A stretch of DNA of 64,000 bases from Microbacterium sp. TPD7012 (GTDB taxonomy: Bacteria; Actinomycetota; Actinomycetes; Actinomycetales; Microbacteriaceae), in NCBI RefSeq assembly GCF_003075395.1, contig NZ_QDFV01000005.1, forward strand, positions 248,001 through 312,000, given 5' to 3'. Below the pieces are notes generated by a model that saw only the letters and a program-made list of their open reading frames with translations, was not told where the DNA came from and did not search any database. Below, one piece after another: positions 14,511 through 23,325 of this stretch (the stretch's first letter is position 1; every line of letters begins with the position of its first letter). Position numbers and translations under genes: made by a program.

Positions 14511-17021
14511 CTACTGCCGCGAGCCGATCTCCTCGATCGGCCGCGTGCGCATCGCGGCGATCGTCGCCACCCAGAGCGACAGCAGCGCGAGCGCGCCCAT
14601 CGACCCGATGATCGCCAGCGACGGGAGCACCGGCAGCGCCGGGATCGGCTGACCGGAGATCCCGATGCTCATCCCGATCAGCGGCGGCACGGCCACCAGC
14701 ACTCCGAAGACGACGGCGATGGTCGCGACCATCGTCGCCTCGACGCGCATCATCGCCCGCACCTGTCGCCGCGAGGAGCCGATCAGCTGCAGCAGCGCGA
14801 GCTCGCGCGACCGCTCCCCTGTGGCCATGACGAGCGTGTTGATGACAGCGATCGCGATGTACCCCAGGATCACGATCAGCGCCACAAGATTCACCCAGCC
14901 CTGCTGGGACTGCGCGTCGGCACCCGCGGCCTTCTGCCCGCGCGCATCGGCCGTCAGCAGCCCCGCGTCGACGAGAGCCGCACGCACCTGGTCGAGAGCG
15001 CCGTCGTCGACGGCCACGAGGGCGAAGGCGTCCAGCCCGGTCGTGGTGTGATCGCGCACCGCTTCGACATCCATCGTGAGGTCGCCGAAGCCCAGACCGC
15101 GCTCGTAGATCGCCACGACCGTCGCCTCGAGCGGCATCCCGTCGCCGAAGCGGCCGGTGACCGTGTCGCCGATCCCGACGCCGAGGGTCTGCACGGCATC
15201 CGTGCTCACCGCCACGGTCGATCCGTCGTCGAGCCCACCCAGCGTGCCCTCCTGCACCTGCAGGTCGAGTGCCGTGTCGACCGACGACGGGTCGACGCCC
15301 TGGAGCACGTGCTCCCCGCGCTGCACCTTGCCCTCGAAGTCGAGGGAATCGATGATCGCACTGCTGATCGCGATCCCGGAGGCGCCCGACACCCCGGGGA
15401 TCGAGCTGATCATCTCGATGGATGCCGGGCTGAGGCCCGCGGGTGCCGTGACGCGGAGGTCGGCCGTGACACCGGCCTGCGCCTGCGCGGCGGCCTCGCT
15501 CGCGATGACCGCGGGGGCGCCGATCTGCACCAGCCCCAGGCCGATGCCCAGGGCGATCGGGAGGATCGCGCTGGCGAGCCGACGGCTGTTCGCCGCCGCG
15601 TTCGCCGCCGCCAGGAACCCGGCCGCGGAAAGCCGCCGCAGCACGGAGCCGATCAGTCGCACACTGAGCGACACCAGCCACGGCCCCAGCAGCGCGAGCG
15701 CGACGATCAGCATCATCGCCGCTCCCGCCGAGGCGCCGGCCGCGTATTCGCCGCGCACGACCAGCGGCACGGTCGACACGGAGATCCCGGCGGTCGCGAA
15801 CACGATGCCGGTGATGATCCGCGGCAGTCCGCTCGCCGCGGGGCCCGTGGCCGATTCCCGCAGCGCCTCGATCGGGTCGAGCTTCGCGGGTCGCCGAGCC
15901 GCCATGCGCGCCGCACCCCACGCGGCGCCGAGCACGAGCAGCACGGCGCCGACCGCGGGGATCGGACCGATCGCCAGAGCGAAGTCGCCGGGGATCACGC
16001 CGCCCGACACGAAGGCTCCCTGCAGCACGGTCGAGAGCAGGTAGCCGGGAGCGATACCCGCGAGCGCGGCGATCACGGCGACGGACAGCACCTCGCGGGC
16101 GACCAGTGCATGGACCTGCTTCGAGCTCGCGCCGACCGCGCGGAGGAGGGCGTAATCCCGACGGCGCGACTGCACCGAGAGCGAGAGCGTGCCGGCGACG
16201 ATGAACATCGCCACGAGGATGCATGTGCCGACGAAGGCGCTGCCGATCGCGATGAGCGTCGACCGTGCGGCCCCGGAGTCGAGGAACTCGATGTCGCCTC
16301 GGCCGTCTCCCGTCTGCGCGGCGACGCCGGGGAGCGCCTCGCGGATCGCGGCGGCGGTGCGGTCGGCCTCGCCGGGAGCGGTGAACACTCCCAGCACCTG
16401 CGCGGCGCCGCCGTGCGGGTCGAGCTGGGCGATGCGCTCCTCGGTGAGGAAGACGTGGCTCGCACGCTCGGGCACGACCGGACCGTCGACGACGCCGACG
16501 ACCCGATACTCGGCCGTGACGCCGCCGTGCGAGAGGGTCACGGCGTCGCCCACGGCCTCGCCGGTGACGGCCGTGACGACGACCTCGTCGCCGGAAGCGG
16601 GTTCGCGACCCTCGCGCAGGACGAACCCGGTCAGGGCCGTCGAGGCCCAGGGGTGCGCCTCGACGGGCGCTGAGTCCTCACCCGCGGTGAGCGGGACCGT
16701 GACGTCGGAGACGACGCTCTCGACGCCGTCGATCGCGGCGATCTCCTGCGCGGCATCCGTGGGAAGCGGCGCGCGCTCGCGGAGCGGGAGCGGCATGTCC
16801 TCGGGGACGTCGACGTACTGCGAGGAGCCGACGACCACGTCGACCTGGGTGTAGCGCTCGGGGGCGAGCCCACCGCGGATGCCGGATTCGACGAGCACGC
16901 CCAGCCCCGTCACCAGGATGCTCGCGACGAAGATCGCCACCGCCACCCCGGCGAAGCTGGCGCGATTGTGGCGCAGATCGGCGCGCACGAGGCCGCCGAA
17001 GCTCAGACGCTGACCGGTCAT
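14511..17021 (-). CDS. FtsX/MacB-type ABC transporter permease
   Basis: 836 residues. The layout is that of two concatenated FtsX-like permease halves: TM1 near 20-40, a large extracytoplasmic domain (about 45-260), three TMs (about 265-400) with the FtsX pattern 'RRRDYALLRAVGASSKQVHA', a TM near 440, a second periplasmic domain (about 460-690), and three final TMs with 'RSRELALLQLIGSSRRQVRA'. Such permeases mechanotransmit or export peptides, antibiotics or lipids. The start overlaps the ATPase stop (ATGA), so the genes are coupled. The divergent two-component genes probably regulate it, as in BceAB-like modules. Confidence 0.88.
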   Translation of the reverse strand: MTGQRLSFGGLVRADLRHNRASFAGVAVAIFVASILVTGLGVLVESGIRGGLAPERYTQVDVVVGSSQYVDVPEDMPLPLRERAPLPTDAAQEIAAIDGVESVVSDVTVPLTAGEDSAPVEAHPWASTALTGFVLREGREPASGDEVVVTAVTGEAVGDAVTLSHGGVTAEYRVVGVVDGPVVPERASHVFLTEERIAQLDPHGGAAQVLGVFTAPGEADRTAAAIREALPGVAAQTGDGRGDIEFLDSGAARSTLIAIGSAFVGTCILVAMFIVAGTLSLSVQSRRRDYALLRAVGASSKQVHALVAREVLSVAVIAALAGIAPGYLLSTVLQGAFVSGGVIPGDFALAIGPIPAVGAVLLVLGAAWGAARMAARRPAKLDPIEALRESATGPAASGLPRIITGIVFATAGISVSTVPLVVRGEYAAGASAGAAMMLIVALALLGPWLVSLSVRLIGSVLRRLSAAGFLAAANAAANSRRLASAILPIALGIGLGLVQIGAPAVIASEAAAQAQAGVTADLRVTAPAGLSPASIEMISSIPGVSGASGIAISSAIIDSLDFEGKVQRGEHVLQGVDPSSVDTALDLQVQEGTLGGLDDGSTVAVSTDAVQTLGVGIGDTVTGRFGDGMPLEATVVAIYERGLGFGDLTMDVEAVRDHTTTGLDAFALVAVDDGALDQVRAALVDAGLLTADARGQKAAGADAQSQQGWVNLVALIVILGYIAIAVINTLVMATGERSRELALLQLIGSSRRQVRAMMRVEATMVATIAVVFGVLVAVPPLIGMSIGISGQPIPALPVLPSLAIIGSMGALALLSLWVATIAAMRTRPIEEIGSRQ

Positions 17022-17788
17022 CACCACTCCCCGAGCGAGCTCATGCGATCGGTGATCTGCGCGGGGGTCGCCCCATCGAGGTGCCCGGCGAACGAGCCGT
17101 CCGCGAGGAAGATCACGCGGTCGGCGTGCGAGGCCACGACCGGGTCGTGCGTCACGACGACGACAGTCTGGTCGAGCTCCTTCGCCGTGTGCGCGAGCAG
17201 GTCGAGCACCTGCTTGCCGGACCGGGAGTCCAGCGCTCCCGTCGGCTCGTCGCCGAAGACCACGTAGGGCCGGGTGATCAGCGCGCGGGCGATCGCGACG
17301 CGCTGCTGCTGGCCGCCGGAGAGCTCGGACGGACGGCGGAGCCGCCGATCGCGGAGCCCGACCGCGTCGAGCAGGAAGTCGAGCCACCCCGGGTCGAGCC
17401 GCTTGCCGGAGAGCCGCAGGGGCAGCGTGATGTTCTCCTCGACGTTCAGGGCGGGGAGCAGGTTGTACGCCTGGAAGACGAAGCCGACGTGGTCGCGCCG
17501 GAACGCCGTGAGCTGTGCGGCGCGCAGCCCGGAGATCTCCGTTCCGCCGAGCCGCACCGTGCCGCTGGTGGGCTTGTCGAGGCCGGCCGCGCTGTGCAGC
17601 AGCGTGCTCTTGCCCGAGCCGGACGGGCCCATGATCGCGGTGAACGAGCCCTTCGCCAGGACGAGATCGACGCCGCGGAGCGCGGACACCGCGCCGACGC
17701 CGGCGCCGTAGGTCTTGACGACGGATTGCAGGCGCAGCGCCTCGGCCGGACGAGCGTCGACGGCGGATGCGAGTGATGTGGAGGTCAT
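17021..17788 (-). CDS. ABC transporter ATP-binding protein (MacB/LolD class)
   Basis: 255 residues. Walker A is GPSGSGKST, with the Q-loop in 'VFQAYNLLPALNVEENITLP'. The ABC signature LSGGQQQR is followed by VAIARALITRPYVVFGDEPT (Walker B) and a D-loop GALDSRS. The class and the FtsX-like partner 3' of it indicate a MacB-type unit. It drives the permease encoded next. The gene begins 108 bases from the divergent histidine kinase start, and the two may share a regulatory region at 17789-17896. Confidence 0.93.
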   Translation of the reverse strand: MTSTSLASAVDARPAEALRLQSVVKTYGAGVGAVSALRGVDLVLAKGSFTAIMGPSGSGKSTLLHSAAGLDKPTSGTVRLGGTEISGLRAAQLTAFRRDHVGFVFQAYNLLPALNVEENITLPLRLSGKRLDPGWLDFLLDAVGLRDRRLRRPSELSGGQQQRVAIARALITRPYVVFGDEPTGALDSRSGKQVLDLLAHTAKELDQTVVVVTHDPVVASHADRVIFLADGSFAGHLDGATPAQITDRMSSLGEW

Positions 17789-17896
17789 GCTTCGACGCTA
17801 CGAACAGCGGCGGCGCGGTCCCATCCCGCTGTCCACCCGAACGATGGTGGTGCTGGCTATACCGCGCCGGCATCCGCTCTCCGGCAGACTTGCAGA

Positions 17897-19132
17897 GTGA
17901 AGGACGGACGGATGCGGCGCTGGCTGCGGGACTGGCGGTTCCTGGCGGTCGAGTTCGCGGCATCCGTCGTCTCCCTCGTGCTGTTCTGCGTCGGGCTGGT
18001 GCTGCTGCCGCTGATGATCATCACCGGTGGCGTGCTGATCCTGCCGCAGGCCGTGCGCGTGCTGCATGCGTGGAGCGACCGCAACCGTCGGCGCATCGGC
18101 TCGTTCCGCGGGGTGGACCTGCCCCCAATCTCGCGCGTGCTTCCGCCAGGGGCCACGATCGACGACCGGCTGCGCTTCGCCTTCTCGAAGTCGACCGGAC
18201 GCGACGCGCTGTGGCTCGCGGTGCACGCCCTGCCGGTGATGTGGGTGTCGGTGATCACGGTCACGCTCCCGCTGGCCGCGGTCAACACGCTCGCCGTGAC
18301 GTACTACTGGCAGTTCGCGCCGGCCGACGACCCGGTCGGCTCTCCGTATCCGGTCACCTCCTGGGAGCTCGCGGCCACGATGCCGCTGGTCGCCGTCGCC
18401 TACGCGCTGATCTCCTGGTGGCTCATCCCCGCCGTCGCACGCCTGCTGTCCTGGACGTCGGCGCGGCTGCTGGCGACACCCGAGAAGTCCCGTCTCGCGG
18501 CGCGCGTGGATGCTCTAACGCTCAGCCGCGCCGCCGCCCTCGACGCCCACGGCGCAGAGCTACGCCGCATCGAACGCGACCTGCACGACGGCGCGCAGAA
18601 CCGCCTCGTGAACGTCGTGATGATGCTCGGGATCGCGGAGCGCGCGCTCGAGACCGATCCGAGCGGCGTGCTCGAACCGCTCCGTCGGGCGCAGGATGCC
18701 GCGACCGACGCGCTCGCCGGCCTGCGCCGCACGGTGCACGACATCTATCCGCCGATCCTCGACGAACTCGGTCTGGAGGGGGCGCTGGCCTCGCTCGCCG
18801 GCCGCAGCGCCGTGCCCTGCACGATCGAGGCCGCCGAGGTCGGGCGCGTGCCGGCCGCGGTCGAGTCCGCCAGCTATTTCGTCGTCGCCGAGGCCCTCAC
18901 GAACGTGAACAAGTACAGCGGCGCGACGCACGCGACCGTGCAGGTGAGCCGCGAGGGAGAACGGCTGATCATCACCGTCGAAGACGACGGAGCGGGCGGC
19001 GCCGTGGAGCGTCCGGGCGGCGGGCTCGCCGGCATCCGCCGCCGCGTCGAGGCCTTCGAGGGCACGACGGAGCTGACCAGCCCGGCCGGCGGACCCACCA
19101 CCCTGAGCGCGGAGCTGCCATGCGGATCGTGA
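17897..19132 (+). CDS. NarL-type sensor histidine kinase
   Basis: 411 residues. Four hydrophobic helices in the first ~190 residues form a membrane 'sensor' domain. A HisKA_3 dimerisation/phosphoacceptor motif follows, LRRIERDLHDGAQNRL, with His at about 230. The HATPase domain has 'YFVVAEALTNVNKYSGAT' (N box), DDGAGG and GGGLAGIRRRVEAFEG (G boxes). It phosphorylates the response regulator encoded next, whose start lies 13 bases inside this gene. The start is GTG. It is divergent from the MacB-type exporter, so it probably senses that exporter's substrate or membrane stress. Confidence 0.9.
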   Translation: MKDGRMRRWLRDWRFLAVEFAASVVSLVLFCVGLVLLPLMIITGGVLILPQAVRVLHAWSDRNRRRIGSFRGVDLPPISRVLPPGATIDDRLRFAFSKSTGRDALWLAVHALPVMWVSVITVTLPLAAVNTLAVTYYWQFAPADDPVGSPYPVTSWELAATMPLVAVAYALISWWLIPAVARLLSWTSARLLATPEKSRLAARVDALTLSRAAALDAHGAELRRIERDLHDGAQNRLVNVVMMLGIAERALETDPSGVLEPLRRAQDAATDALAGLRRTVHDIYPPILDELGLEGALASLAGRSAVPCTIEAAEVGRVPAAVESASYFVVAEALTNVNKYSGATHATVQVSREGERLIITVEDDGAGGAVERPGGGLAGIRRRVEAFEGTTELTSPAGGPTTLSAELPCGS

Positions 19133-19758
19133 TCGCCGAAGACGACACCCTGCTGCGGGAGGGACTCGCGCTGCTGCTGCGCAGCGAGGGCTTCGACGTC
19201 GTCGCCGCGGTCGACAACGCCGACGACTTCCTGCGCCGGCTCGACGATGCGGATGCCGCGGTCGTCGATGTGCGGATGCCGCCGACGTACACGAGCGAGG
19301 GCCTGAAGGCCGCGGCGGAGGCACGGGCGCGTCGCCCGGGGTTCCCCGTGCTGGTGCTGTCCGCCTACGTCGAGGACCGCTACGCCGGGGAGCTGCTCGC
19401 CGCGGGCGCCGACGGGCTCGGGTACCTCCTCAAGGAGCGCGTCGGCAAGGTCGCCTCGTTCATCGACGCCCTCCACCGTGTGGCAGCGGGCGGCACCGTC
19501 ATGGACCCCGAGGTCATCTCGCAGCTCATGAGCAGGCGTCGGGCCGACGATCCCGTGCAGTCACTCACGCCGCGGGAGCGCGAGGTGCTCGGCCTCATGG
19601 CCGAAGGCCTCGACAACGCCACGATCGCCGCACGGCTCTTCGTGACGGAGACCGCGGTGAGCAAGCACATCGGCAACATCTTCGCCAAGCTCGGGCTCGC
19701 GACGAGCGACAGCGGCCACCGCCGGGTGCTCGCCGTGCTCGCCTACCTCCGCGACTGA
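19120..19758 (+). CDS. NarL/FixJ-type response regulator
   Basis: 212 residues. The receiver domain has the acidic pair EDD near the N-terminus, the phosphoacceptor Asp50 in VVDVRMPP, and Lys near 107 (YLLKERV). The C-terminal LuxR-type HTH is 'LTPREREVLGLMAEGLDNAT' followed by IAARLFVTETAVSKHIGNIF. It overlaps the kinase gene by 13 bases and is translationally coupled. The likely target is the divergent exporter operon. Confidence 0.93.
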   Translation: MRIVIAEDDTLLREGLALLLRSEGFDVVAAVDNADDFLRRLDDADAAVVDVRMPPTYTSEGLKAAAEARARRPGFPVLVLSAYVEDRYAGELLAAGADGLGYLLKERVGKVASFIDALHRVAAGGTVMDPEVISQLMSRRRADDPVQSLTPREREVLGLMAEGLDNATIAARLFVTETAVSKHIGNIFAKLGLATSDSGHRRVLAVLAYLRD

Positions 19759-19802
19759 GCGGGCCTCTGGACACGTCGCCCGGACGAGCGCATGCTGAGA
19801 CC

Positions 19803-20195
19803 ATGACCGCCTTCCAGACCACACACGCGTTCAGCGGGTTCAGCGTCGACGACATCGACGCGGCTCGCTCGTTCTACCGCGACACGCTCGGCATGGACGT
19901 CACCGACAACGCCATGGGCTTCCTCGAGATCGCCCTTCCTCAGGGAGGGTCGATCCTCGTCTACGGCAAGCCCGACCACACGCCCGCGAGCTACACGATC
20001 CTGAACTTCCCGGTCGACGACGTCGAGGCCGCCGTCGACGAGTTCAACGCGAAGGGCGTCGTGACGAAGATCTACACCGACCCCGACCTCGGCACCGATG
20101 CGAAGGGCATCTCGCACGGCGCCCCGGGCAAGGGACCGGACATCGCCTGGTTCACTGACCCCGCAGGGAACGTGCTCTCGGTGCTCGCCGGCTGA
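19803..20195 (+). CDS. VOC family (glyoxalase/bleomycin-resistance-like) protein
   Basis: A single-domain protein of 130 residues with two beta-alpha-beta-beta-beta modules: 'FSGFSVDDIDAARSFYRDTL' opens the first, and GPDIAWFTDPAGNVLSVLAG closes the second. Candidate metal ligands are near the strand ends (for example Glu in FLEIALPQGG). The family covers glyoxalases, dioxygenases and antibiotic-binding proteins; nothing here decides between them. It is convergent with the esterase gene, whose stop lies 8 bases away. Confidence 0.85.
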   Translation: MTAFQTTHAFSGFSVDDIDAARSFYRDTLGMDVTDNAMGFLEIALPQGGSILVYGKPDHTPASYTILNFPVDDVEAAVDEFNAKGVVTKIYTDPDLGTDAKGISHGAPGKGPDIAWFTDPAGNVLSVLAG

Positions 20196-20202
20196 CGCGG
20201 AG

Positions 20203-21168
20203 TCAGAGCCGGTCCGCGAGCCACCCGGTCTGCCGGTGCCACTGCACGATCTGCCCGCCCTCGTGGCCGTTGAACTCGTAGACGGCGATCTCGGCATCCG
20301 CAGAGCCGCAGTGGTTGAACGCCGCGAACACGCTCGACGGCAGCACGACGGCATCCATCAGGGCGACGGAGAACAGCACCGGCGCCGTGATGCGGCGCGC
20401 GAAGTTCACACCGTCGAAGTACGACAGCGTCTCAAAGACGTCATCGGCCCGCGCGCGGTGCACGGCGAGATAGCGGCCGATCTCGGTGAAGGGGAGCTCG
20501 GGCGTGAGCTGCACCGACCGCCGGAAGTGGCAGAGGAAAGGCACATCCGGCATCGCCGCGGAGACGTCCGGGTGCAGGGCTGCGGCCGCGAGGCTGATGC
20601 CGCCGCCCTGGCTGCCGCCGGTCACGCTGATGCGGCTGCCGTCGACGGCATCCAGCTGCTTCACGGCGTCGATCAGCAGCACCGCATCCGTGAAGACGCG
20701 GCGGTAGAAGTACGTCTCGGGATGCTGGATGCCGCGGGTCATGAAGCCGGGGATCGACCCCTCCGACCCGTGCGGGTCGGGGGTGTCGCCGCCTGAACCC
20801 CACCCGCTGCCCTGGCCGCGGGTGTCCATCAGCACGTGCACGTAGCCGGCGGCCGCCCACTGCAGCCGCTCGCCGGGGATGCCGCGACCGCCGTTGTACC
20901 CGATGTACTCGACGACGGTCGGCAACGGCCCCTCCGCCTGCGGACGGGTGATCCACGCGCGGATCGGCTCGCCGCCGAATCCGCTGAACGTCAGATCCTC
21001 CACGATCAGTTGCGTGATCGGGGACGCGACAGGCTGGACCACGGGCGCGGTCGCGAGCGCCCGTGATTCGGCGAGCGTGCGCGCCCAGAAGTCGTCGAAG
21101 TCCGCGGGCTCGGCCACGTCGGGCCGGAAGGAGCGGAGCTGGTCCAGGGGGAGATCGGTGAGAGCCAT
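20203..21168 (-). CDS. acetylxylan esterase family (AXE1) hydrolase
   Basis: A 321-residue alpha/beta hydrolase of the AXE1/cephalosporin C deacetylase family. It opens MALTDLPLDQLRSFRPDVAEPADFDDFW, a typical start. It has RGQGSGW, the nucleophile motif VTGGSQGGG (Ser near 190), an Asp in 'LMDAVVLPSSVFAAFNH' and His in FNGHEGG. It removes acetyl groups from xylo-oligosaccharides or similar esters, and there is no signal peptide, so it works on imported sugars. No other xylan gene is adjacent. Confidence 0.9.
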   Translation of the reverse strand: MALTDLPLDQLRSFRPDVAEPADFDDFWARTLAESRALATAPVVQPVASPITQLIVEDLTFSGFGGEPIRAWITRPQAEGPLPTVVEYIGYNGGRGIPGERLQWAAAGYVHVLMDTRGQGSGWGSGGDTPDPHGSEGSIPGFMTRGIQHPETYFYRRVFTDAVLLIDAVKQLDAVDGSRISVTGGSQGGGISLAAAALHPDVSAAMPDVPFLCHFRRSVQLTPELPFTEIGRYLAVHRARADDVFETLSYFDGVNFARRITAPVLFSVALMDAVVLPSSVFAAFNHCGSADAEIAVYEFNGHEGGQIVQWHRQTGWLADRL

Positions 21169-21201
21169 CGGCGACAGGTTATCCGATGACGAGGCGGGGG
21201 A

Positions 21202-21651
21202 TCATCGTCCCCGCGGGAAGCCGATCGCGCGCAGCTCCGGTGCCAGCCTCTCCCACTGCCAGTCGCGTTCAGCAGCCCGGCCCGCGTCGCCGCGGTGGAG
21301 TCCGACAGCCTTGGCCGCGTAGGTCGCGGCGTGCGGCGAGTGATCGAACATGTGGGCCACGGCGACCGCCTGTCCGGCGGCGCGTGCGGCAGCGACGGCT
21401 GCTGGGGCATCCGCCGCCTCCCGTGCCGCGGCGTGCGCGGCGAAGGCGGCCGTGCGGCACTCCGTCATCGGGATCTCGCCGCGCATCCAGGCGCGCAGGG
21501 CGGCGATCGCGGCGCGCGGCCTGTCGTCACCAGGACGCAGCTCGTCGAAGATCGGCAGCGCGCGCTCGGCGCAGGCGGCAGCCCACTCCGCGATCGCGTG
21601 ATGTACCGGCAGTTCAGGGTTCGCCCACTTCTCCTTCTGATCGTCACTCAC
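21202..21651 (-). CDS. Imm5-like putative immunity protein
   Basis: 149 residues, all-helical and Ala-rich. The pattern 'HHAIAEWAAACAERALPIFD', ECRTAAFAAHAAAREA and AVAVAHMFDHSPHAATYAAK with a C-terminal 'AERDWQWERLAPELRAIGFP' closely fits the Imm5 family of predicted polymorphic-toxin immunity proteins. No toxin gene is adjacent. The function label comes from the family; this copy may have a housekeeping role. It is the last gene on the minus strand before the PadR operon. Confidence 0.75.
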   Translation of the reverse strand: MSDDQKEKWANPELPVHHAIAEWAAACAERALPIFDELRPGDDRPRAAIAALRAWMRGEIPMTECRTAAFAAHAAAREAADAPAAVAAARAAGQAVAVAHMFDHSPHAATYAAKAVGLHRGDAGRAAERDWQWERLAPELRAIGFPRGR

Positions 21652-21737
21652 CCGATGATCGTGTCAGGAACCTCCGACGCCCGCCGGATCCCGGTCGCAG
21701 AACCTCCCTGAGGAGATTTCAGTATTCGGTGTTGCTA

Positions 21738-21790
21738 AGTACCGGTACTCAGTGTTACTTTGTACCGGTACCCAGCAACACTGAGTACCG
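21738..21790 (+). promoter_or_regulatory. PadR multi-site operator
   Basis: Two perfect palindromes, AGTACCGGTACT (21738-21749) and GTACCGGTAC (21762-21771), followed by the half-site TGAGTACCG (21782-21790). Inverted repeats of GTGTTGCT/AGCAACAC bracket them. They lie just before the PadR gene, in an AT-rich stretch that must contain the promoter. Repression by the PadR protein itself is likely. Confidence 0.75.
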
Positions 21791-21812
21791 ACAGAAACGA
21801 AAGGAGGACCTG

Positions 21813-22157
21813 ATGGGCAAGCAGATGACCGAGATGCTCAAGGGCACTCTGGAGGGCATCGTCCTGGCCCTCCTGGCCGAGCAGCCGGCTTACGGGTACG
21901 AGATCACCGCGCGAGTGCGCGAACACGGGTTCACCGACATCGCCGAGGGCACGATCTACGCACTGCTGGTGCGGATCGAGCAGAAGAGTCTCGTCGACGT
22001 CGAGAAGGTCCCGAGCGAGAAGGGCCCGCCGCGCAAGGTGTACAGCCTCAACGCCGCCGGCACGCAGGAACTCGAGGACTTCTGGAACACCTGGAGCTTC
22101 CTCAAGAAGCACATCGAACAGCTGAACACGAACAACACCGAGAACAAGGAGAACTGA
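21813..22157 (+). CDS. PadR family transcriptional regulator
   Basis: 114 residues. The winged helix is canonical: 'LKGTLEGIVLALLAEQPAYG' then YEITARVREHGFTDIAEGTIYALLVRIEQKSLV, with a short C-terminal helix for dimerisation. AAGGAGG lies 6 bases before the ATG at 21813. It is the first gene of a four-gene operon with a DUF1048 protein and a DrrAB-type exporter, and its operator is the palindrome array upstream. PadR proteins of this class bind aromatic or antibiotic ligands and then release DNA. Confidence 0.92.
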   Translation: MGKQMTEMLKGTLEGIVLALLAEQPAYGYEITARVREHGFTDIAEGTIYALLVRIEQKSLVDVEKVPSEKGPPRKVYSLNAAGTQELEDFWNTWSFLKKHIEQLNTNNTENKEN

Positions 22158-22159
22158 TC

Positions 22160-22525
22160 ATGGCCGCGAAGTGGATCGAAGCACTCACCGGATCGCTCGA
22201 GGAGAAGAAGCAGTACAAGCAGGCGCAGGCCCGCATCAACGCCCTCCCGGAGCCGTACCGCGAGATGGCGAAGGCCCAGCAGCGCTACAACATGTACTAC
22301 GGCGGCGTCACCGACGGCAACATCATCGTGCAGATGTTCCTCGACATCGCGGATCTGTGGGAGCGCGCCGCGATCGACGGCACCCCGGTCAGCGCCATCG
22401 TCGGCGACGACCCGGTCGAGTTCGCAGAGAACTACGCCACCGCGTACGGCGGACGGCAGTGGATCGACAAGGAGCGCGCGCGCCTCATCAAGGCGTTCGA
22501 CGACGCGAAGAAGAAGGAGAACTGA
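22160..22525 (+). CDS. DUF1048 family protein
   Basis: A helical protein of 121 residues. The features 'EEKKQYKQAQARINALPEPY' and 'NIIVQMFLDIADLWERAAID' match DUF1048, a family usually found next to PadR regulators and ABC exporters. It has no TM or catalytic motif. It is read as a small accessory or ligand-sensing protein. It starts 2 bases after the PadR stop with GGAGAAC as ribosome-binding site, and the same spacing repeats for the next gene. Confidence 0.85.
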   Translation: MAAKWIEALTGSLEEKKQYKQAQARINALPEPYREMAKAQQRYNMYYGGVTDGNIIVQMFLDIADLWERAAIDGTPVSAIVGDDPVEFAENYATAYGGRQWIDKERARLIKAFDDAKKKEN

Positions 22526-22527
22526 TC

Positions 22528-23325
22528 ATGAGCACCGCAGCCATCAGCGTGAAGGGCGTGCAGAAGTCCTACAAGGACCTGCATGTGCTGCGCGGCGTCG
22601 ACTTCGAGGTCGAGAAGGGCAGCATCTTCGCCCTGCTCGGCTCGAACGGCGCCGGCAAGACCACCATGGTGCGCATCCTCTCGACCCTGCTGAAGGCGGA
22701 TGCCGGCACGGCATCCGTGCAGGGCGTCGATGTCGCGACCGATCCGCTCGGCGTCCGCGAGAGGATCAGCCTCACCGGGCAGTTCGCCGCGGTCGACGAG
22801 ATCCTCACCGGACGCGAGAACCTCGTGCTGGTCGCGAAGCTGCGCCACCTCGCCGACGCCGGGAAGGTCGCCGACGATCTGCTCGCGAAGTTCCGTCTGA
22901 CGGATGCCGGTGGACGCAAGGTCGGCACGTACTCGGGCGGCATGCGCCGCCGGCTCGACATCGCGATGAGCCTGGTCGGACACCCCGAGGTCATCTACCT
23001 CGACGAGCCGACCACAGGCCTCGACCCCGAAGCCCGCATCGAGGTGTGGGACGTGGTCAAGGAACTCGCGAACACCGGAACCACCGTGCTGCTCACGACG
23101 CAGTATCTCGACGAGGCGGAGCAGCTGGCCGACCGTATCGCGATCCTGCACGAGGGCCGCATCATCGCCAACGGCACCCTCGCCGAGCTGAAGAAGCTGC
23201 TCCCGGCCGCCAAGGTCGAGTACGTCGAGAAGCAGCCCACCCTCGAGGAGATCTTCCTCACCCTCATCGGCCCGTCGCCTTCGACAGGCTCAGGCACCCA
23301 GGTCCAGAAAGGACACGCAGCATGA
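22528..23325 (+). CDS. DrrA-type ABC exporter ATPase
   Basis: 265 residues. Walker A is GSNGAGKTT, the signature YSGGMRRRLDIAMSLVGHPE, and Walker B 'VIYLDEPTTGLDPEARIEVW'. This is the daunorubicin-resistance (DrrA) class, which exports drugs or lipids. The C-terminus is odd: after the usual LEEIFLTLIG end, the residues PSPSTGSGTQVQKGHAA derive from the repeat CCTTCGACAGGCTCAGG (23278-23294), so a repeat has extended the protein. It overlaps the permease gene by 4 bases. Confidence 0.92.
   Translation: MSTAAISVKGVQKSYKDLHVLRGVDFEVEKGSIFALLGSNGAGKTTMVRILSTLLKADAGTASVQGVDVATDPLGVRERISLTGQFAAVDEILTGRENLVLVAKLRHLADAGKVADDLLAKFRLTDAGGRKVGTYSGGMRRRLDIAMSLVGHPEVIYLDEPTTGLDPEARIEVWDVVKELANTGTTVLLTTQYLDEAEQLADRIAILHEGRIIANGTLAELKKLLPAAKVEYVEKQPTLEEIFLTLIGPSPSTGSGTQVQKGHAA
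23278..23294 (+). repeat. CCTTCGACAGGCTCAGG repeat inside the drrA-like gene
   Basis: One copy of the common short repeat read CCTTCGACAGGCTCAGG, inside the last codons of the ATPase gene and encoding PSTGSG. Variants occur at 26323-26342 and 28369-28450, all within coding sequence. Confidence 0.75.

Noticed and set aside
13950..16673. 907-residue plus-strand ORF
   Set aside because: It lies antisense to the FtsX-type permease and consists of Asp/Arg/His-rich shadow sequence typical of GC-rich DNA.
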